NCBI RefSeq assembly: GCF_025369935.1
Contig: NZ_CP104467.1
Coordinates: forward strand, 5,215,001-5,279,000
Direction of reading: 5' to 3'
Origin: Paenibacillus andongensis
Lineage (GTDB): Bacteria; Bacillota; Bacilli; Paenibacillales; NBRC-103111
Length of the DNA stretch: 64,000 nt
The notes beneath the pieces are model-generated. The model was given only the letters and a program-made list of their open reading frames with translations. It made no database searches and was not told the origin of the DNA. Positions within the stretch are counted from its first letter, which is position 1. Each line of letters begins with the position of its first letter. Of this stretch, positions 1 to 7,656 are shown piece after piece. A program made the translations under genes and the position numbers.

Positions 1-429
1 TTTTTGGCCATCCGAGATGGTCGGTCGAAGCCCGCGCATCAGCAAAGTATCCAGCAGCAGAGACGTTCCTTGGGCAGGACCGATCGTATCGATGTAACGT
101 TCACCCAAAAACTTGCGATGCAGCTCTTCCGGAGCGTCCTTCACCTTACCTGCCGCGTGGCCCGTTGGAAAATGATCGTCATCGAGCAGCCATACCTTCA
201 TGCCCCGATTCCGCGCTTCCTCCATAATAATGTCCATATCCGTCCACCATTTCGGTCCTAGAAAATCAGGATGAGGACGAGCTTCGATGCAAACGGCTCC
301 GATGCCAGCTTCATGAACTCGGGCAATCTCCTCGCGTATCACCTGCTCTTCCTCGCCATGCTGCCAGAGAAAGGGAAGGATATAATTTTGTTCTTGGCCC
401 TCAAGCACTTCCTTAAGACGATTACTCAT
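1..429 (-). CDS. Glycoside hydrolase (GH106-like), N-terminal part, cut by the window edge
   Basis: Reading the minus strand from an ATG at 429 gives an open frame of 143 codons that runs off the left edge. A good ribosome binding site (AGGAGG) lies just upstream, at about 433-440. The visible part has a typical opening of the glycosyl hydrolases annotated near alpha-L-rhamnosidase GH106: a PFLWQHGE segment, then an ARPHPDFLGPKWW segment, then WLLDDDHFPTGHAAGK. In relatives this is the first part of a TIM-barrel catalytic domain. No signal peptide is visible, so the enzyme is probably cytoplasmic. It is the last gene of the importer operon to its right (binder, two permeases), which suggests that it hydrolyses the imported oligosaccharide. 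The substrate cannot be read from this fragment; rhamnosides are a guess from the family. The assignment rests on remembered family sequence, not on a search. Confidence 0.7.
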   Translation of the reverse strand, partial: MSNRLKEVLEGQEQNYILPFLWQHGEEEQVIREEIARVHEAGIGAVCIEARPHPDFLGPKWWTDMDIIMEEARNRGMKVWLLDDDHFPTGHAAGKVKDAPEELHRKFLGERYIDTIGPAQGTSLLLDTLLMRGLRPTISDGQK

Positions 430-448
430 GATTTCCTCCTGTTAATGA

Positions 449-488
449 AATATCCGCCCGTCTTCGAATCGAAGCAAGGCGGATATTC
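449..488 (-). terminator. Stem-loop between binder and glycosidase genes
   Basis: AATATCCGCC and GGCGGATATT form a 10-bp perfect inverted repeat around a 20-nt loop. No long T-run follows on the minus strand, so it may be an RNA-processing or attenuating hairpin that limits expression of the downstream glycosidase rather than a full terminator. Confidence 0.5.
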
Positions 489-500
489 TTGATCAAATTA

Positions 501-2093
501 TTATTTTTTCACTTTTGCATACCATTCTCTTGCACGCTTCGTAACCTCTTCACCACCCGATTTGTTCCACTTCTCTACAAATTCATCGAACTTGCTGATC
601 GGGAATTGTCCGGTAATGATCTTACTCGCGTATTCAATATAGAGCGTGCGACTGTTGATATCAGGGAAACCATCATAAACGCTGGCCGGCATGCCGTCTC
701 CAGCAATGACTTTCGCATACTTCTGAGCATCCTGCATGATTTGAACAGTTTGGTCAATCTCCCACATTCTATCTTCAGATGCCGTACTTTTTAGAAGATT
801 GGTTGTAAAATCAAGGGTCGAAATTTTGGCATACGGATCAAGAATTAGATTTTCCTGTGTACTCTTGTCATCCGGAAGTTTAATGGCTTTGCCATCCTTC
901 ATCGTATAGTGCATACCTTCCACGCCGAGGTACAGAGCATTCCAATTCTTCTTGTCATACATGTTGTTCAATAATTTTAAAGTGGCCATCAATTTCTTTT
1001 GATCCTTCTGATTCTTCACGACCCAAGCTGGCGGTGTAAACCTCTTCCAAGTATAGAATCCTTTATAACCTTGAACTTCAGGTATTGGAAGAGAAGCAAA
1101 ATTCCCCTTCACACCACTGTTCTTTTGCAAATTATCCAAATAGAGATTCGTTTGCTCTGCCCAGTGGAAGTAATTCCCTGCCTTGTTAGCCGCAACCTTG
1201 CCATCCCACTTCGCTTTATCGTTTAGAAGAGATTCTTTATCAATTAATCCGTCTTTGTACAGTTTGGAGATAAACTCCAAGGCGGATTTCATATTCGGTG
1301 AAACCGCGGAATACGTCAGCTTGCCATCATACATGTCCCAATCCGGATAGCCTTCAAACATGGCTACACCATACATGGCAAACAATTGATCCATCCAACG
1401 CGCCTCTTGACGGCCGCCAGTCGGAAGTTCATCCTTCTGCCCATTGCCATTAGGGTCCTTATCTCTAAATGCTTCCAAAACCTTGACGTATTCGTCTTGT
1501 GTCTTCGGCATCTGTAAACCCAGCTTGTCAAGCCAATCTTTGCGGATCATACCAGAATATCTTCCGTAGTCTACCATACCAGGGATATAATATATTCTGC
1601 CCTGACCAGTAGGATCATTCGCTTTAACAACATCCCACATATCTTTAGGAATCGCTTCCCATAAATTCGGAGCATATTTCGGCAGCAGGTCGGTCAAATC
1701 AGCGATTGCTCCGTTTTTTGCCAAACTATTTTCAATTCCCGAATTGGGTAGAAACAAATCGGGCATTTCACCAGATGCAATCTTTAAATTTAACTGATTT
1801 AAATAGGCAGTCCCACCGTTCCATTCCACATAGGGACTGATAACACCAACACCCAACTTTTCCTTGTAAAATTCATACAGTTTGCTGCCTTTGGTGATCG
1901 GTTTATAGCCGATGTTTGTACCCCAAACTTCAACATCAACAATCTCTTCCGCCTTCGAAGCTGTCCCTTGGTTCGGCACCGCCGATGAAGAACTTGCACC
2001 TTTAGAAGAATCCGTTTTGTCGCTACAGCCTGTTACTACTGTAAATGCAAGAGCACTGACTGCAGCAAGTACCCCAAGCTTTTTAATGACCAT
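501..2093 (-). CDS. Extracellular solute-binding lipoprotein of a sugar ABC importer (LplA type)
   Basis: 530 residues. The N-terminus is a lipoprotein signal: MVIKK, a hydrophobic stretch, then a lipobox TVVTGC, so the mature protein should be anchored through Cys23. A Ser/Ala-rich linker follows, then a long family-1 type binding protein (W-rich, with segments such as VEWNGGTAYLNQLN and EMPDLFLPN). At about 530 residues it has the length of the LplA/YtcQ group rather than the about 430 residues of classical maltose binders. It sits 70 bp downstream of the LplC-type permease and is followed by the GH106-like gene, so it is the binding component of the 501-3929 importer. A sequence resembling the regulator box of this cluster lies 43-55 bp upstream of the start, so it may also have its own promoter. 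The substrate is unknown. Confidence 0.9.
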   Translation of the reverse strand: MVIKKLGVLAAVSALAFTVVTGCSDKTDSSKGASSSSAVPNQGTASKAEEIVDVEVWGTNIGYKPITKGSKLYEFYKEKLGVGVISPYVEWNGGTAYLNQLNLKIASGEMPDLFLPNSGIENSLAKNGAIADLTDLLPKYAPNLWEAIPKDMWDVVKANDPTGQGRIYYIPGMVDYGRYSGMIRKDWLDKLGLQMPKTQDEYVKVLEAFRDKDPNGNGQKDELPTGGRQEARWMDQLFAMYGVAMFEGYPDWDMYDGKLTYSAVSPNMKSALEFISKLYKDGLIDKESLLNDKAKWDGKVAANKAGNYFHWAEQTNLYLDNLQKNSGVKGNFASLPIPEVQGYKGFYTWKRFTPPAWVVKNQKDQKKLMATLKLLNNMYDKKNWNALYLGVEGMHYTMKDGKAIKLPDDKSTQENLILDPYAKISTLDFTTNLLKSTASEDRMWEIDQTVQIMQDAQKYAKVIAGDGMPASVYDGFPDINSRTLYIEYASKIITGQFPISKFDEFVEKWNKSGGEEVTKRAREWYAKVKK

Positions 2094-2135
2094 TCCATGT
2101 TCCCCCTATGATTTGAAATCGTATATGTTCTAAGA

Positions 2136-2148
2136 CTCAAAGAGTCGT
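2136..2148 (-). promoter_or_regulatory. Possible half-site for the YesN-type regulator, upstream of the binder gene
   Basis: The plus-strand word CTCAAAGAGTCGT differs at one of 13 positions from CTCAAAGGGTCGT at 3998-4010, upstream of the LplB-type permease. It lies 43-55 bp before the binder start. The partner half-site 22 bp further upstream is weak and the -10 match (TCAAAT on the minus strand) is modest, so this is only suggestive. Confidence 0.35.
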
Positions 2149-2163
2149 AAAACCAATGAGAGA

Positions 2164-3042
2164 TTATCCTTTCACTGAACCGAGCATGGCACCTTTAACG
2201 AAGTATTTCTGTAAGAAAGGATAGACCACTACAACAGGAATTATTGCAAAGATAACAGTTGTCGCCCGAAGAGTGCGCTCATTGTAAGCTAAACCAGCTG
2301 TTGAGACGGCTCCTGTAGTCAAGATGTTATCATCAGTGATGAATTGCCGAATCTTGATCTGCAACGGGAATAAATTCGTGTCTTGCAAAAACATCAAAGG
2401 ATGCTGGAACTGGTTCCATAACACAACACCGTAGAATAACGCCAGCGTGGCTAGCACAGCCTTGGATAGTGGAAGTACGAATTGGAACAGCATTCGGAAA
2501 TATCCGCAGCCCTCCATGAAGGCGGCTTCCTCCAACTCCTTGGAAAACCCCTTAAAGAAGCTTCGCATAATAATCAGGTTAAACGGATTTAGAATATGAG
2601 GTATGATCAAGACCAATGGATTATTGTAAAGCCCGATACCTCGCACTGTAAGAAAATAAGGTACAATTGGCGGCTTGAAAATCATCGCGATCACGACGCC
2701 GATCATAATGACGGGGCCCCAACGGAATTCCGTTTTAGACAACGGATAAGCAAGTAGGGCTGTGACGAGCAGCGCCAGAATCGTACCGATGACGGTAGAG
2801 CCCAGTGTCAGGAAGAATGACTTCCATAAGTCGGGTCGATACATCATGAAATCCCAGGAGGCCAGCGTAAATTCCTTCGGCCAAATTGTGACCAGGTTCA
2901 GATCCACCATTCGTTTAGAACTGAATGAGGTCGAGAGTACGGAAAGCATCGGTATAATGGCGATAAAGGATAATAACAGAAGGATGAAAGTAACGATGGA
3001 ACCGAATAGTTTTTCCCCTCTTGATTCAAGCATGGTTACCAT
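2164..3042 (-). CDS. ABC sugar importer permease, LplC/YtcP type
   Basis: 292 residues with about six hydrophobic helices. A cytoplasmic-loop EAA signature is visible as EEAAFMEGCGYFR, which docks the ATPase, and the C-terminal ending KYFVKGAMLGSVKG is characteristic of this permease group. It overlaps the upstream LplB-type gene by 7 bp, a sign of translational coupling. A second in-frame ATG at 3033 is a possible alternative start because the G-rich ribosome binding site is very close to the first ATG. Together with the 3036-3929 product it should form the membrane channel for the binder encoded downstream. No ATPase gene is present in the cluster; in Bacillota a shared MsmX-type ATPase often serves such importers. 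Confidence 0.9.
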   Translation of the reverse strand: MVTMLESRGEKLFGSIVTFILLLLSFIAIIPMLSVLSTSFSSKRMVDLNLVTIWPKEFTLASWDFMMYRPDLWKSFFLTLGSTVIGTILALLVTALLAYPLSKTEFRWGPVIMIGVVIAMIFKPPIVPYFLTVRGIGLYNNPLVLIIPHILNPFNLIIMRSFFKGFSKELEEAAFMEGCGYFRMLFQFVLPLSKAVLATLALFYGVVLWNQFQHPLMFLQDTNLFPLQIKIRQFITDDNILTTGAVSTAGLAYNERTLRATTVIFAIIPVVVVYPFLQKYFVKGAMLGSVKG

Positions 3043-3929
3043 AACCCCCCGTCTGATACTTTTCTGGACAACCTATTAAACATGTAAACTAGCATGAATC
3101 CGATAACTGATTGGAATAAACCGACGGCTGTCGCGAAACTATACTGCGCTTGCTGAATACCCGTCCGGAATACGTAAGTGTCTAGGATATCCCCTACGCT
3201 ATATGTCATTGGCGTCTGTAGATTAAACACTTGATCAAAGCCCAAGTCCAAGAAGTTGCCAATTTCCAACAAGAGCAAGATTAATACAGTAGGCAGCAGC
3301 AGTGGAAAAGTAATGTGGCGAATTTGCTTGAACCGGGATGCTCCGTCGATCATCGCTGATTCGTACAACTGCGGATCAATCGAACTCATGGCTGCCATAT
3401 AAACGACAGTTCCCCACCCCGCATCTTTCCAGATGGAAGTAAGCACATAAACTATGCGGAAATATGAGCTTTCCTGCATGACCAGAATGGGATCATGATG
3501 AAACCACCCAATCACCACGTTAAACAATCCGCTTAATGAGAACAAATCAAAGGCAATACCGGCTACGATGACCCATGACAGAAAATGTGGCACATACAGC
3601 GCCGTTTGAATCCCTTTCTTCAGAGCCGATTTCCGGATTTCATTGATCATAAGCGCCAATAGGACAGGCACTGGGAACACAATCACAATGCGCAGAAATC
3701 CAAGTACCAGAGTATTGCTGAACACTCTGATAAAATCGGGATAATGAAACAGGGTTTCGAAATTTTTGAAACCTACCCAAGGGCTATCCAGAAAACCTTT
3801 GAATACCGAATAGTTCTGGAAAGCGATTACGGAGCCGGCCAGCGGGATGTACTTAAATATAATGAGAAAAACGATACCCGGTATGGCCATGATATACAAC
3901 GGCCAAAACACCTTCATTCGATGGATCAA
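3036..3929 (-). CDS. ABC sugar importer permease, LplB type
   Basis: 297 residues, six predicted membrane helices, with the EAA loop visible as YESAMIDGASRFKQIRH. The start chosen is TTG at 3929, because AGGGGGA lies at a normal distance upstream; an ATG at 3917 is too far from that site. This is the first gene of the transporter operon (LplB, LplC, binder, GH106-like). The upstream region has a regulator-type direct repeat and a -10 box (see 3974-4035), so transcription probably depends on the response regulator encoded immediately upstream at 4092-5666. Confidence 0.9.
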   Translation of the reverse strand: MIHRMKVFWPLYIMAIPGIVFLIIFKYIPLAGSVIAFQNYSVFKGFLDSPWVGFKNFETLFHYPDFIRVFSNTLVLGFLRIVIVFPVPVLLALMINEIRKSALKKGIQTALYVPHFLSWVIVAGIAFDLFSLSGLFNVVIGWFHHDPILVMQESSYFRIVYVLTSIWKDAGWGTVVYMAAMSSIDPQLYESAMIDGASRFKQIRHITFPLLLPTVLILLLLEIGNFLDLGFDQVFNLQTPMTYSVGDILDTYVFRTGIQQAQYSFATAVGLFQSVIGFMLVYMFNRLSRKVSDGGLW

Positions 3930-3973
3930 CTTGATTCCCCCTAAATTCTAGTTGCATGTATTCGCTTACACAT

Positions 3974-4035
3974 ACTATACCTTTGGGGGTGAAATTGCTC
4001 AAAGGGTCGTTTTTAAGTATTTACAAGGTCATTTT
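3974..4035 (-). promoter_or_regulatory. Predicted regulator operator and promoter of the first importer operon
   Basis: Two GGTC words (plus strand 4005-4008 and 4027-4030), each followed by a T-rich run, are spaced exactly 22 bp apart, about two helical turns. This is the direct-repeat layout expected for AraC-class dimers. On the minus strand a -10 box TATAGT (3974-3979) lies 18 bp downstream of the element edge, and no good -35 hexamer is present, as expected for an activated promoter. The link to the adjacent YesN-type regulator is inference from position. Confidence 0.55.
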
Positions 4036-4048
4036 ATAGAAATAATAA

Positions 4049-4083
4049 AAGCCCCATCACCGTAGGAACATGGCGAAAGGGCC
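4049..4083 (-). terminator. Terminator after the first response-regulator gene
   Basis: On the minus strand GCCC and CGCCATG pair with CGGTGATG and GGGC around a short loop, followed by TTTTATTATTT. It ends the kinase/regulator transcript and separates it from the importer operon. Confidence 0.6.
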
Positions 4084-4091
4084 TCCAACAT

Positions 4092-5666
4092 TTAATTTTT
4101 CAGCGCGTTCTTGCGGTATTCGCTCGGTTTAAAGCCTGTAAGTTTCTCAAACTGCCTGGCAAAATACTGCGTATCCGAGTAACCTACCGTCTCACAAATT
4201 TCATACACCTTAAGATCCGTCTTCTCCAACAGTTCTTTAGCCTTATTAATCCGAGTTTGCGCCAGAAAATTCAAATACGTGTCCCCTGATTTTTGTTTGA
4301 ACAGCTGGCTTAAGTAATAGGGATTGATGAAAAATCGGGCGGAAAGTTCTGCTAGGCTGATTGATTCATTGTAGTGTTCTGTTACGTATTTCTTGATTTC
4401 TGCAATGATATCTTTCTTCTTGGTCATATTATTTTCCAATTTAAACGAAATAATTCCTCGTATAACCTCAACCATCCACGCTTCCAGACGCTCAAGTGTC
4501 CGAAACCTCGAAATCGCCTCCAGCGAAAGGATATGACGCCCCAGAAGCTCGTTCTGTTGCAACTGCTGGAAGGACATCTTGCGCACACTCGATAATAATA
4601 TATTCAGGCATTGCAACTGGATGTTGGTCGGACTTATACTTCGCTCTGCTTCCATATGTCGGAAAATATCATGGATGAGATTCACGCATTCCTTTTCATC
4701 TGTATTATCCAAAGCAACCTCAAGCTTCTCAATCAACGTTTCCGGGATGGTATGCCGTCCCCCCATCAAGTTCATGATATCAGGGTATGGAATTACAGCC
4801 CCGTCTCCCTGTATGACTTTATAGCTTAAGGCGTGACGGGCTTCCTCAAAGGATAAGCTGATCTCGACCGACTGCTCCTTTACAGTACCAACGCCAGCAG
4901 TCATCGTCTTTTGAAGCTCCCGGAATACCTCCTCCTTCAAGCGGTGAATGGCATGAACCAGCTTATTGTAAGCAATAACACCACTATCCGTTACTAATAT
5001 GGCGATTTGCAGGACAGAATATCGGAACCGATACACACCTTGGTACTGCCTCTTTAACAACTGATCCACTTGGTTAAATACCTCAATAATTTCGTATTCC
5101 GTCAAGGCACCCTGACTATTGTCAAACTCCAGCAGTGCACAGGCATATCTGGCTTGTTCCATCGGAATACGAGCTAGCCGCAGCAACTCGCTCACATAAA
5201 TGGGGTTATCGCTGCCGGCGTCTACGATGTCACACAGCGTGTTCTCAAGCATGCGGACTTTGAGGGTGTCCACTTCTTGCATGTTGGCTCGTTCTTCCCG
5301 AATAGCCTCCATCACTTTATGAACACAGTCACGCAATTCCTCTTCTTCCACTGGCTTGTTAATATAAAACTGAACGCCGAGCCGCATACCTTTGCGCGCG
5401 TATTCGAAGTCGGCGTATCCGCTCAGCAGAATGAATTTAGCCTGACAATCGACATCTTTTAACATTGCGATCATTTCTAAACCGTCAGCTTGCGGCATCC
5501 GTATATCCGTAATCACGATATCCGGGTTGCATGCTTGGATCAAGCTTACACCTTGTATACCGTTGTATGCCTCACCTACAATTTCGCATTCCGGGATATA
5601 GCGGCCAATGATTTTTTTCAGCCCGTCCACAATGCCTTTCTCGTCATCCACCAGGAAAACTTTCAT
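4092..5666 (-). CDS. Response regulator with AraC-type DNA-binding domain (YesN type)
   Basis: 524 residues. The N-terminal receiver domain has the acidic pair D7/D8, the phosphoacceptor D54 in VITDIRMPQADG, and K104 in YINKPV. A long middle region of unassigned fold follows, and the last about 100 residues are a double helix-turn-helix of the AraC class (SLAELSARFFINPYYLSQLF, then VYEICETVGYSDTQYFARQF). The start has a GGGAGG ribosome binding site. It is encoded directly after its partner kinase and ahead of the importer operon, whose promoter carries a 22-bp spaced direct repeat. The likely role is activation of sugar uptake genes when the extracytoplasmic sensor of the kinase is occupied. 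Confidence 0.92.
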   Translation of the reverse strand: MKVFLVDDEKGIVDGLKKIIGRYIPECEIVGEAYNGIQGVSLIQACNPDIVITDIRMPQADGLEMIAMLKDVDCQAKFILLSGYADFEYARKGMRLGVQFYINKPVEEEELRDCVHKVMEAIREERANMQEVDTLKVRMLENTLCDIVDAGSDNPIYVSELLRLARIPMEQARYACALLEFDNSQGALTEYEIIEVFNQVDQLLKRQYQGVYRFRYSVLQIAILVTDSGVIAYNKLVHAIHRLKEEVFRELQKTMTAGVGTVKEQSVEISLSFEEARHALSYKVIQGDGAVIPYPDIMNLMGGRHTIPETLIEKLEVALDNTDEKECVNLIHDIFRHMEAERSISPTNIQLQCLNILLSSVRKMSFQQLQQNELLGRHILSLEAISRFRTLERLEAWMVEVIRGIISFKLENNMTKKKDIIAEIKKYVTEHYNESISLAELSARFFINPYYLSQLFKQKSGDTYLNFLAQTRINKAKELLEKTDLKVYEICETVGYSDTQYFARQFEKLTGFKPSEYRKNALKN

Positions 5667-5699
5667 AAGCTACCTCCCATTCCATGCGGTTTCATCGCG

Positions 5700-7523
5700 C
5701 TAAATGAACATTTTAGGGATATGAATTTCGATTGACGTGCCTATCCCGTCTTTCGAGTCAATGTTTAGATAATAACGATCTCCGTAATGTAATTTAATGC
5801 GTTCTGCGATGTTCTTGAGACCAAGCCCTTTGCCGACCGATTCCTCGCTCTGCTCCACCTTATATTTGGCCGACTCCGCCTCTTCGATCAAGGCGTATAG
5901 TTCTTCCTGCTTGTCTCGCGTCATCCCAATGCCATCATCCATAATCCGAATTAAAACCCCATCGTCCTCCGTCCAAGAACCCTCGATGACAATCGTCATA
6001 GACTGGGTATAATCTATAAAACCATGACTGATACTGTTCTCCACAATAGGTTGAAAAACAAGGGGAATAATGCCGCACTTCAGCATGTCATCTGAAAGAC
6101 GGATATCCAGACGGAACCTGTCGTCGAAGCGGATATTCTGAAGCTTTAAGTAATTAATTGTATAATCCAGTTCATCTTTGATCGAATGCTTTCTGCCTTC
6201 TTTGTTTAAAACAAGCCGAAACATGCGCGCAAGAATTTTAATCATGTCGGCAACTTCCTGGTCCTCTTTCATCAGCGCCTTCATGCGAATTGATTCTAAG
6301 GTGTTATATAGCATATGAGGGTTAATCTGGTTCTGGAGAGCAAGAAACTTCGCTTGCCGTTGTTTGATTTCCGCCATATACACATCCTCGATTAATGTTC
6401 GGATCGTTATGATCATATTGTTATAGCTTTTGACTAGACTGCCAATCTCATCATGTGACTGCACCTTCTCGATCGGCATATACTGTCCGGCTTCGGCTTG
6501 CTTCATGCTTCGTCGTAAGCTTTTGATCGGCTTGGAGATGGCATAATTAAGACCAACTGAAACGAACGCCATAATGATAAACCCGATCAGGATGACGATG
6601 CCTGTTACGGCTTGAATCTTTTGAATTCTTAGCAGCAGCTTTTGGCGGGGAATTTCTGTCTTAATAATCAGCTGCCCTAATTTCGTACTTCCAGAAATGA
6701 TGATGCGATCTTTATCGCTCACGTCCCCAGTGTAATTGATCCCGGAATCCAAAACATGCTTCCAGGATACCTTGCCGCTTGCTGCGTCTGAGTGATAGAC
6801 GGTTTCCCCTAAGGCATCGCTAATGATCACACTCATCGCGTACTTATCACGAGCCAGCACAAAGTCAGGATTCGGCGCAAGCAGCGTGAACGGATCCAAA
6901 TCTAGGAGAAGCCAGCCCGCAAACGCCCCATCTGCGGTCAATAGCATCCTTCCTACAGTAACTATAGCACCTACACCTTTATCCTCGTAGTAAGAGCGGT
7001 CATGTAACCCCGTTACAAAGAACGTATCGTCCGTGTTTCGCGTTCGCTTGTACCAAACTTGGGATAACAATGCACTTTCGTTGACAGTACTTACCGTATT
7101 CGTATATTGAAATACAGTGCTATCAGCGCTTATCAGCATGACGGTATCAATATCCTGTTTGAGCAGAGCAACTCGCCTTAAAGTACTCCGAACCGTTTCC
7201 CTTTGGAGAATTAACTCGTCCATGGACATTTTCTTTGTATCCCTTAGCTTTGAGATAAAATCTTTGTCGACCAATACGGATTTGGTTATTTTGTCGTATT
7301 CTTGCATCAGTTGATCCAAGGAATTCTCAATTTGGGAAGTATACAGCGTTGCGAACTCTTGGGAAGAATCCTCGAGCCCCGCAACCGATTGCGTGTAGAT
7401 TAATGTACTTACAACTAGAACTGGAATCACGCAACCAAGTAGATACCCCCCCATCAGCTTACTCTGGAGCTTCATATTTCTTATCGTTGAAATGATTCTT
7501 CCTATCCAGTTGCTCTGCTTCAT
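5700..7523 (-). CDS. Sensor histidine kinase (YesM type, HisKA_7TM-independent, His_kinase family)
   Basis: About 607 residues from the ATG at 7523, chosen because GAGGAA lies 9 nt upstream; a GTG at 7532 would leave no spacing. An N-terminal membrane helix (about residues 20-45), a large extracytoplasmic sensor region (likely dCache), and a second helix near residue 300 are followed by HAMP. The phosphorylated His is in LQNQINPHMLYNTLES, typical of the His_kinase (YesM/LytS) class, and the ATPase domain shows DDGIGMTRDKQ and GLGLKNIAERI. It precedes its regulator with 33 bp between them. A readable sigma-A promoter lies upstream (7561-7588), so the sensor pair is probably transcribed independently of the transporter. 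Confidence 0.92.
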   Translation of the reverse strand: MKQSNWIGRIISTIRNMKLQSKLMGGYLLGCVIPVLVVSTLIYTQSVAGLEDSSQEFATLYTSQIENSLDQLMQEYDKITKSVLVDKDFISKLRDTKKMSMDELILQRETVRSTLRRVALLKQDIDTVMLISADSTVFQYTNTVSTVNESALLSQVWYKRTRNTDDTFFVTGLHDRSYYEDKGVGAIVTVGRMLLTADGAFAGWLLLDLDPFTLLAPNPDFVLARDKYAMSVIISDALGETVYHSDAASGKVSWKHVLDSGINYTGDVSDKDRIIISGSTKLGQLIIKTEIPRQKLLLRIQKIQAVTGIVILIGFIIMAFVSVGLNYAISKPIKSLRRSMKQAEAGQYMPIEKVQSHDEIGSLVKSYNNMIITIRTLIEDVYMAEIKQRQAKFLALQNQINPHMLYNTLESIRMKALMKEDQEVADMIKILARMFRLVLNKEGRKHSIKDELDYTINYLKLQNIRFDDRFRLDIRLSDDMLKCGIIPLVFQPIVENSISHGFIDYTQSMTIVIEGSWTEDDGVLIRIMDDGIGMTRDKQEELYALIEEAESAKYKVEQSEESVGKGLGLKNIAERIKLHYGDRYYLNIDSKDGIGTSIEIHIPKMFI

Positions 7524-7560
7524 ATGTGGCACTTCCTCGGCTCTTATGTCGTCTCCTCAT

Positions 7561-7588
7561 ATTGTACGCGGCAATGGTCCCTTGTAAA
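7561..7588 (-). promoter_or_regulatory. Predicted sigma-A promoter of the first kinase/regulator operon
   Basis: On the minus strand: -35 TTTACA (7583-7588), a 16-bp spacer, and -10 TACAAT (7561-7566), about 38 bp before the ATG. Confidence 0.5.
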
Positions 7589-7618
7589 GATCCTTATGAT
7601 TATGAAAAACAAAGATGG

Positions 7619-7644
7619 CTTGAACAGGCGCCTTGCCTGCTCAA
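7619..7644 (-). terminator. Hairpin after the GH2 gene
   Basis: TTGAACAGGC and GCCTGCTCAA pair around a 5-nt loop just after the GH2 stop codon. The T-run on the minus strand is interrupted (CATCTTTGTTTTTC). Confidence 0.5.
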
Positions 7645-7656
7645 ACCTTCTTGATA

